Below are positions 58,036 through 64,000 of a stretch of DNA of 64,000 bases, in pieces (the first letter of the stretch is position 1; each line of letters opens with the position of its first letter). Where the stretch lies: positions 140,059-204,058 of the forward strand of contig ML986580.1 of assembly GCA_010094045.1 (NCBI GenBank). The letters run 5' to 3'. The position numbers and the translations under genes were made by a program. The stretch is from Lojkania enalia (lineage: Eukaryota; Ascomycota; Dothideomycetes; Pleosporales). Under the pieces are notes generated by a model. It was given only the letters and a program-made list of their open reading frames with translations. It was not told where the DNA came from and made no database searches.

Positions 58036-59511
58036 ATGGCTGATCCGGATGCGGGTCCAAGTTCATGGAGAAGTTCCTCGAACTCTTCATCAAGTGGGTC
58101 CTATCGCATATGCTCAGCCTCGCCGGATTCGCCCTCCCCAACTAGTTTAGTGAGGGTCCGTCGGATGGGGTTTCTTAAACCTAATCCTGATATCTCAACG
58201 GCTATCTCCTCGTCCGGATGGCTCGCGGCAGCAACAGAAACTAGCGTACGATTGTACCGTGTCCGGGATGTTGACCGAACCCAAAAACTAAAGATGGATT
58301 ATGAGGTCATGCTGCCGTTTCCTGCAAAACGCGAGCGCATCCAAGAAGTAGCGATATCATATAGCCTTCTGGTCATTCTTACAAACCGCCGTTTGCTGGT
58401 ATATGAATATGGGCCGACAGATGCGACCCGGGACAATATTTTTGATCAAGTAATTGACATGGATGGTAAATGGATCCCAAAGTCAGTCGAAATTTCACAG
58501 CTGAGCTCGATCGAACCCCAAAGAGATGCTACAGCATGGGTTGCGGTCGGCGGCCAAGGCCAAAACGGAATCAAGCTGTTTAAGTACGTATTTAGCAACT
58601 GCTGGAGTCCTCAGGAAGATCGAGTTACCTTGCAATGTCCAGAGAATCTAGGGTCGATTACCAAAATCGCCTTTTCGCCTGGGAGTTTCAACCGCAACGG
58701 GTTATCCATGATCCTTGGGGTGACAAGTTCAAATCAACTACATTGTTGGGACCTAAGACAGCGGCGTGAGAGGGCTCGAACTCTGAAATCCTATTGGGTG
58801 CTTGACGCACACGTGGATAGAGATCAACCCGTGAGCCGTGTCAACCATATATTGCAATGATTGACTTACAATATGCAGCTGAATCGCGCGGCCATAACAT
58901 CGGCAACGCTATTCGTATCTCCATTGGGAGGTATACATGTCTTTTGTACTGTGTATCAAAAACACGGTTCGAAGTTACTGCGTAGCTTCATAGCTCCTAT
59001 CGATATATCGTTAACGGGTCGTAAAAAGCGCATCTCTCTGGACTGGATGCTACCCGAGACCGCCATTGGTAGAAAGGTTGTGGCCGGGGCCGTGAACTCC
59101 AATGGATGCTTTGTTTTCGTAGTCGAGAATGATGGTACTATGAGGCTCATGTCAATAAAGAGGTCACTTGAAGGGATCCTTTCCTGCCTACGACGCTCTC
59201 ATCAATGGCCCTCGCTATTGAAGTGCGGTATGAGAGAGGCTTCATCAATCTCGATATCATTCGAGGAAGATTACCATGGAGGCTTTGACGTAGTTGCGGT
59301 AAACGGTCGGGGGCACTTCGCGTCGACTCATGTCAGTGTACCAGATATGCCCAAGCCCGAAGTACTCGCCCCCAAAGCACTCACATTCGAAGCACCCATA
59401 CCCGAAGCACAAAATATCCAGCAGATGCCTAGCCAGGATGCTATAATCGAGCTCTATGGCGGCCCGCAATCGAATATTACAGCAGACGATTCAAGAGCGA
59501 CTCCTCACTAA
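58036..59511 (+). CDS. WD40/beta-propeller-like protein
   Basis: The predicted protein has 475 aa in two exons, 58036-58830 and 58879-59511. The 48-base intron (GTGAGC..TGCAG) is phase 0 and removes a TGA. The first 45 residues are Ser-rich and disordered. Then come repeated beta-strand blocks with WD-type ends, such as ISSSGWLAAATETSVRLYRV, KIAFSPG...MILGVTSSNQLHCWDLR and GCFVFVVENDGTMRLMSI. These suggest a seven-blade propeller that would serve as a protein-binding platform. No catalytic domain is seen. The C-terminus (residues 420-475) is Pro/Ala-rich. The partner and pathway are unknown. An overlapping frame from 59456 to 59692 is probably chance. Confidence 0.75.
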
Positions 59512-60551
59512 TAGCTTCGCCTTTCACAACTTCCTAAACGAACTCGTCCACACCCCTCCAGAGACTGTGAGACGGATGGTGCAAATACTGCTCGTCTCTT
59601 GTCAAGTACACCTGAAAATGAGCAGCTTCCTTGTGCACAATTACAGAGGAAATATATGCATAAAGTGGAGGACCGAGTATAAGAATGAATAATGCACAAG
59701 GCGCGATGAAAACTTAATGTTCTCTCTCATAATTAGGAAGTGGAAGTGGGCAGTGCCACATCCAATCTTGGAAGCTAGCACAGCCTCAGTAGCGCCAAGA
59801 AAACACGTGATTCACAAACCCAAACGAGCTCATACGTTATGGATATGCTGCTTTAGTTATGTATAATGTACTTTGGTTATGGCTTGAGAGTCGCCTTCGA
59901 GTACTGTTTAAATATAGTTCTCGCGTTCTTAACGGATTAACTATAGAGCACCTGATAGTCCCTAGCTAGAAATTATAAGCAGATGCCGCGGTTCCCTAGG
60001 ATAACAAATGAGTAGAAGAATAACACCAGGAGATGCCATGGGCAATATTGGATGGAAAAAAAGGACTAGCCCGAATCCGTTCATCTGAGGATATCATTGG
60101 CTGAAACACGGGAACTAACTACCCGAGCTACCAAACGACTCTTGCCTCAGCCTCGCCTTAAACCAAGATCCATCGCCATCCCTACACAGAGCTCATAAGC
60201 TTAAAACTATCACAACCGGCAAGATCTGCATCACCAAAACAAGCAAGAGATTTGAAAAGGACTTCATTCGCTCAATAAGTAATACAATTTACACCAAAAA
60301 GATATCTCTCAATAAGTTTGTCCTTGCCTTGCGTTCCCTCCAGGGTATATTATCTCAAAGGACCCGATAATAGTGGATTCCAGATCCTAGGATTGTCTTC
60401 CTTCATCCGTATCTCGTACATTTCAACTACCCAGATGTATGCTTAAAGAAGCGCGCGGGTCTCAATGGTTGCTTCGAAATCAATGATTTGAATCATTTCG
60501 TCTCCCCCAACAAAGCCCTTTACTTCTCGATGTAGTTGGGCAATGCATCGC
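59512..60551. other. intergenic, no gene recognised
   Basis: Convergent 3' region between the WD40-like gene and the cupredoxin gene. Nothing else is recognised. Confidence 0.4.
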
Positions 60552-61218
60552 TTACAAGAACAAGTAAGCCAACATACCGAGAGCGCCAGACAGCGCAAGG
60601 TTCTTGTTGACATCGAGCGCGGACGCGGCACCAGTCGGAGATCCCGTGTTAGCAGCACCGGACGCAGTCGGGGTCATGGTGGTGGTGGAGTTGGATAGGG
60701 TGCCGACGAGCGGAGCTTCCTCTTCAGGTGACTCGTTCTCCGAAGCCGAAGAGGCGGCTTCAGCAAAGGCCTCAATGGTGTTTGTTTCTGAGTTACTGAT
60801 TGGTGTTAGTGCATTGTAAATTATTGGGGGGTAGCTAGGCTTACGGAGGGTTGATCACGCCGACCATGCCTGATTGGCAGTGCATGCCCTGCGAGCAGTA
60901 GAACCAGAGGGGCTGCGTCTCGTTTGTAATTTCGACGGTGAAGGTCGTTGGTGCGGCGGTCTCGGTGTCGGTCGTCGGGACGAAGCCAGACCAAAAGCCG
61001 CCGTCCATGGGCGTGCAGGGGGAGTTGAAAGCCGCCTGGACAACCGAGTGGGCCTTAGGCCAGAACTTGAAAATGACGCGGTCGCCGTTCTTGGCCGTCG
61101 TGACGTTGGGCGTGAAGATGTTTTGGCTCGTACCCTTTGTGCCGACGCTAACGATGTGGTCTTCGGCAATAGCAAAGCCAGCGAGGGCAGTTGCAGCAAA
61201 GAGAGTGGAGAAATGCAT
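60552..61218 (-). CDS. GPI-anchored extracellular cupredoxin
   Basis: The predicted protein has 205 aa in two exons, 61218-60845 and 60795-60552. The 49-base intron (GTAAGC..ATCAG, branch CACTAAC) is phase 2. A signal peptide covers residues 1-18 (AGFAIA|ED). The cupredoxin domain at about 20-124 has the copper ligands His in KAHSVVQAAF and Cys, His and Met in FYCSQGMHCQSGM. A Ser/Thr/Glu/Pro linker follows, then a short hydrophobic tail LALSGALGMLAYLFL that fits a GPI-anchor signal. Related fungal proteins sit on the cell surface, often induced during host contact or development; copper binding is inferred from the ligands. Confidence 0.92.
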
Positions 61219-63040
61219 TATGATTGGTTGTAGTGGAAGAGACTAGCTCGATTGGGCGTGAAGGAAGGTATTTATTAACGGGGAATGGAAGAAACAGAGA
61301 TAGTTGGTGTCGAATTGATTTGCGAATGAAGTCTTGGACCGGCCTGGGGAACAGAAAAATGCAGCTGAGGGAATTTGAGGCCTTTTTATAAGGAGTTAAG
61401 GAAACAGAATGGCGAGGCGTCAAAGGCCGTGAGCAGGCGAGATAGGCCCGCACAAGTTTGCGAAGGGCCATGGCGGAACAAGTCCGAGACGGCATGTGTT
61501 GCGAATGGAGATGCACGGCCATCCTGAATCCTAATTCGGGAATGTTTTGGGGTAGTCTGGGGAAACATGGCGCAGGACAGCTGTCGCGGTGATTGGACGG
61601 GCACGGCTTCGGCGGCTGCAATCCGCCACTATCATCCAGGGCAACGCACTCATTTGCCTGAGGTGCCGTGCGTGGCTGTTTGAGGGCCAAGAAGCCCAGG
61701 GCGCAAAGGGTCTGCTGGTCGGGGTCCAAGTGTTTCTGTGAAAGGGATGAAACTTGACGCCGCTCTCGCCTATGGGTGAGACGTGTATCATCATGGGCCG
61801 GGGGCGGGTTGAACGGGAAAAAGGACTGCGCACGGGCCTCTCGTTGGTGGATGCCAACCGCTTCTATTAGCCTTGAGCTTCGCTTCATGTCACTCTGCTC
61901 TCACAGGCCCATTCGAGTGATGGCAGTACATTATGGCGTCCTGTGATGGCCGTCGAGCGTGTGCCAAGACCAATGTTGTTTTCGACAAGGGAACTTTCGC
62001 GCCGCGGAAAGCTGTGTGTAGCCCGTATTCCTAGTCATCCGGCATCGTTTATCCGAATCACTACCTCCCGCCCCGTCAAGCCAAGTGCTTCGGCATCCGC
62101 AAAGTCCTTGGAGGGATTTCCGGCTTGCAGTTGGCATTTCAATGGCCTCGCATAGCATGGAATGAGGTAGCACCGAAGGGCAACACCTGGGCTGCGTAAG
62201 ACGTATGCGTTCAATGCAAGACAGTCTGAACATGCGGCGTATACTGCTACAACATCTTCAAGAGCTCCAAGCAACTCGAATCAGGTCTAAACGAAGGGCT
62301 CCGCTAGTGGCGGCGGCCATGAGACTCAGATACACGTGCAGCGTCGTCGTTGTGGCGTGAGCTGGTGGTGTAGAAACAGCTTCGACTGGAACCCCGTACA
62401 AGATGCTGGGACCTTGGAGCACGTGGTGGTTCACCGCATCGTCTAAGATCAAACAATACCCGTCTTATCGTCGCCGATATATCCGATCCCATTGTGGCGA
62501 GGCTATTCATTTGGTACCCAAGTTTAATTCCGCTCGATTCTATCGAATTTCCATGAGGGCGGGCTTCATTTATTAATAGATGACAACTGCTTACCCATTG
62601 CGGGATAGCTATGGGATCTAGCCATATCTCGAGCAATTAAATAGCGTGACGAGCCAAAAATATATCCTCATCTCATCACGATCTCTCGTGTTTTTAAGAG
62701 CTATGAGCTCATAAATACTCTTTCGCATGCGAATGCGACACTTATAATCGTATGCGTTTTGTCACGATGGCGTTATTTGATGAATGTTGCATTCAACGGT
62801 CATGGTGTATCCTTACACTGCTCGCATTTGCCTCATTTGTGGTGATATGGAGTCTGCGAGGAAGGCATCATGGGCGCATACTAGGAAGAAATATTACTAC
62901 TGCTAGATCTATATATCTATCTTGATGAGCGGCAGACACATGTTTCCACTAATTCTGATTCGCAATTCCTTCTTGTTCGCATCAACAATTCCAATACTAC
63001 TGAATCCAAACTTATCATCTTAAACATCACCTCAAATCAC
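61219..63040. other. intergenic, no gene recognised
   Basis: Overlapping frames at 61148-61888 and 62035-62636 have no family resemblance and show no introns that would join them sensibly. The last 150 bases are the AC/CT-rich leader of the cerato-platanin gene. Confidence 0.45.
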
Positions 63041-63634
63041 ATGAAGCTCTTATCTCTATCATTTACAGCTCTTGGTCTCGCTACCTTTTCCTTAGCTACC
63101 AGTGGTATGTATACGCCTTGCATTGTTCTATTTCGACAATTTTAACATTACTCTAGTATCATGGGACGCTGGCTACGACTCTAGCTCGCGGTCTCTGACT
63201 GTAGTAGCCTGCTCCGACGGCGCCAACGGGCTAATCACGCGCTATAAATGGCAAACTCAAGGCCAGATCCCAACGTTCCCTTACATTGGCGGCTGGCAAG
63301 GGGTTACGGGATGGAATAGCCCCAATGTAAGTCTGCCTGTTCCTTTTCAGAAAAGGAAATCACGACTAGAATTTTCGACGAAAAGAACTACCCTAAATTG
63401 AACACATTCTTCCTCTTCCTCCTTTACATATTTGCTGAGTCATCGCAGTGCGGCACATGCCACTCCCTAACCTATAACGGCAAAACCATCTATATCTTAG
63501 CCATTGACCACGCCGGAAACGGATTCAATATCGCCAAGACGGCCATGAATGCTCTAACGGATGGGAACGCAGAGCAATTCGGGCGGGTCGAGGCCACGGC
63601 TGTGAAAGTCGCTAATAGTTATTGCAAAATTTAG
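63041..63634 (+). CDS. cerato-platanin (snodprot1-like) secreted protein
   Basis: The predicted protein has 139 aa in three exons: 63041-63104, 63157-63326 and 63449-63634. Introns are 52 bases (GTATGT..TCTAG) and 122 bases (GTAAGT..CGCAG). A signal peptide covers residues 1-20 ([14 protein letters not shown]). The mature part is a complete cerato-platanin domain: [71 protein letters not shown] and a final NSYCKI. The four cysteines form the two conserved disulfides. Cerato-platanins are small expansin-like, chitin-binding wall proteins that can elicit plant defences. The length is normal and no defect is seen. Confidence 0.96.
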
Positions 63635-64000
63635 TGGAGTTTAGGATATAGCTTTAGGTTGCTCATCGGAAGTGCGGGGTAAGGTCATATAGTTTTGTTG
63701 GGATATTGGGGACGGGGATGAGCTGTGAGATGATGCTGGTAATGAATTCTATCGTGAGGATTCTTAATGAAAGCGTTGATTTCTAGAATGTCGACATATC
63801 CGTCTGTTTAAGCTACTTGCTGCACGCATTCCTCCTGCTCGTTCTTTTCGGAGAAAGACTAGGAATTGAAAGGAGTTAGAATCTTTCGAGTATTTGCTTG
63901 CCCATCTAATCAAAATTAGGATTTTAATGATTCGATGGTAATAAAGACGAATTGGCCTATAACGAAGGTTAAGCAGTGAGAAGCTATCAGTAATGGAAAA
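63635..64000. other. 3' flank of the cerato-platanin gene
   Basis: No gene is recognised up to the window edge. Confidence 0.4.

Noticed and set aside
59456..59692. Possible extra C-terminal exon of the WD40-like gene
   Set aside because: No GT..AG pair clearly joins it, and the first frame already ends with a normal stop at 59511.
60855..61246. Long frames on both strands over the cupredoxin gene
   Set aside because: They are shadows of the cupredoxin exon, which has a signal peptide and copper ligands.
61148..61888. 246-codon minus-strand frame
   Set aside because: It overlaps the cupredoxin start region, has Pro/Arg/Ser-rich composition and no recognisable family.
1..64000. CRISPR array or prokaryotic operon
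   Set aside because: There are no regularly spaced repeats with unique spacers, and the genes are intron-containing fungal genes.

Overview
This window is nuclear DNA of a filamentous ascomycete (Pezizomycotina). The evidence is short GT..AG introns of about 45-130 bases with CTAAC/CTAAT-type branch sites, TATA plus CT-rich leaders, and Pezizomycotina-typical families: a HET-domain protein, cerato-platanin, a GPI-type cupredoxin, a fungal rhodopsin-domain membrane protein and Fot1/pogo transposons. It also has a fully RIP-mutated, AT-rich block. The class or genus cannot be settled from the sequence alone.

Layout. 1-4670 is a RIP graveyard in which CA/TG dinucleotides are almost gone. 6360-9290 holds a tiny Cys-rich metallothionein-like gene, a secreted alpha/beta hydrolase on the other strand, and a truncated Fot1-like transposon. 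9290-16069 is a large decayed gene of the DUF6606 (DUF3638/DUF3645) family with a frameshift, three in-frame stops and no C-terminal half. 17098-21034 has a HET gene and an F-box gene. 21626-22620 is a decayed short-chain dehydrogenase. 23100-28158 is ordinary sequence: a HAD dehalogenase, a carboxylesterase and a protein methyltransferase. 28159-33011 is gene-poor with a decayed Cys-rich membrane protein, followed by a small conserved-looking protein at 33170. 33922-34720 carries a solo LTR with a 5-base target duplication and a miniature terminal-repeat element.

35313-48063 looks like a small secondary-metabolite tailoring/export locus: P450, 14-TM-type MFS exporter, rhodopsin-domain membrane protein, second P450 and O-methyltransferase. 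There is no synthase and no recognisable transcription factor in the window. The two P450s and the methyltransferase could oxidise and O-methylate a small molecule that the MFS protein exports. The scaffold enzyme would have to lie outside, or the locus is a remnant; the methyltransferase itself has an unresolved, frame-broken 5' end.

50366-64000 holds a DUF924 gene, a nested transposon island (52044-54256), an amino acid permease with one N-terminal frameshift, a WD40/beta-propeller-like gene, a GPI-anchored cupredoxin and a cerato-platanin. Most of the coding genes listed need splicing. The exon boundaries given were chosen by reading frame, GT..AG sites and family continuity, and have no transcript support.
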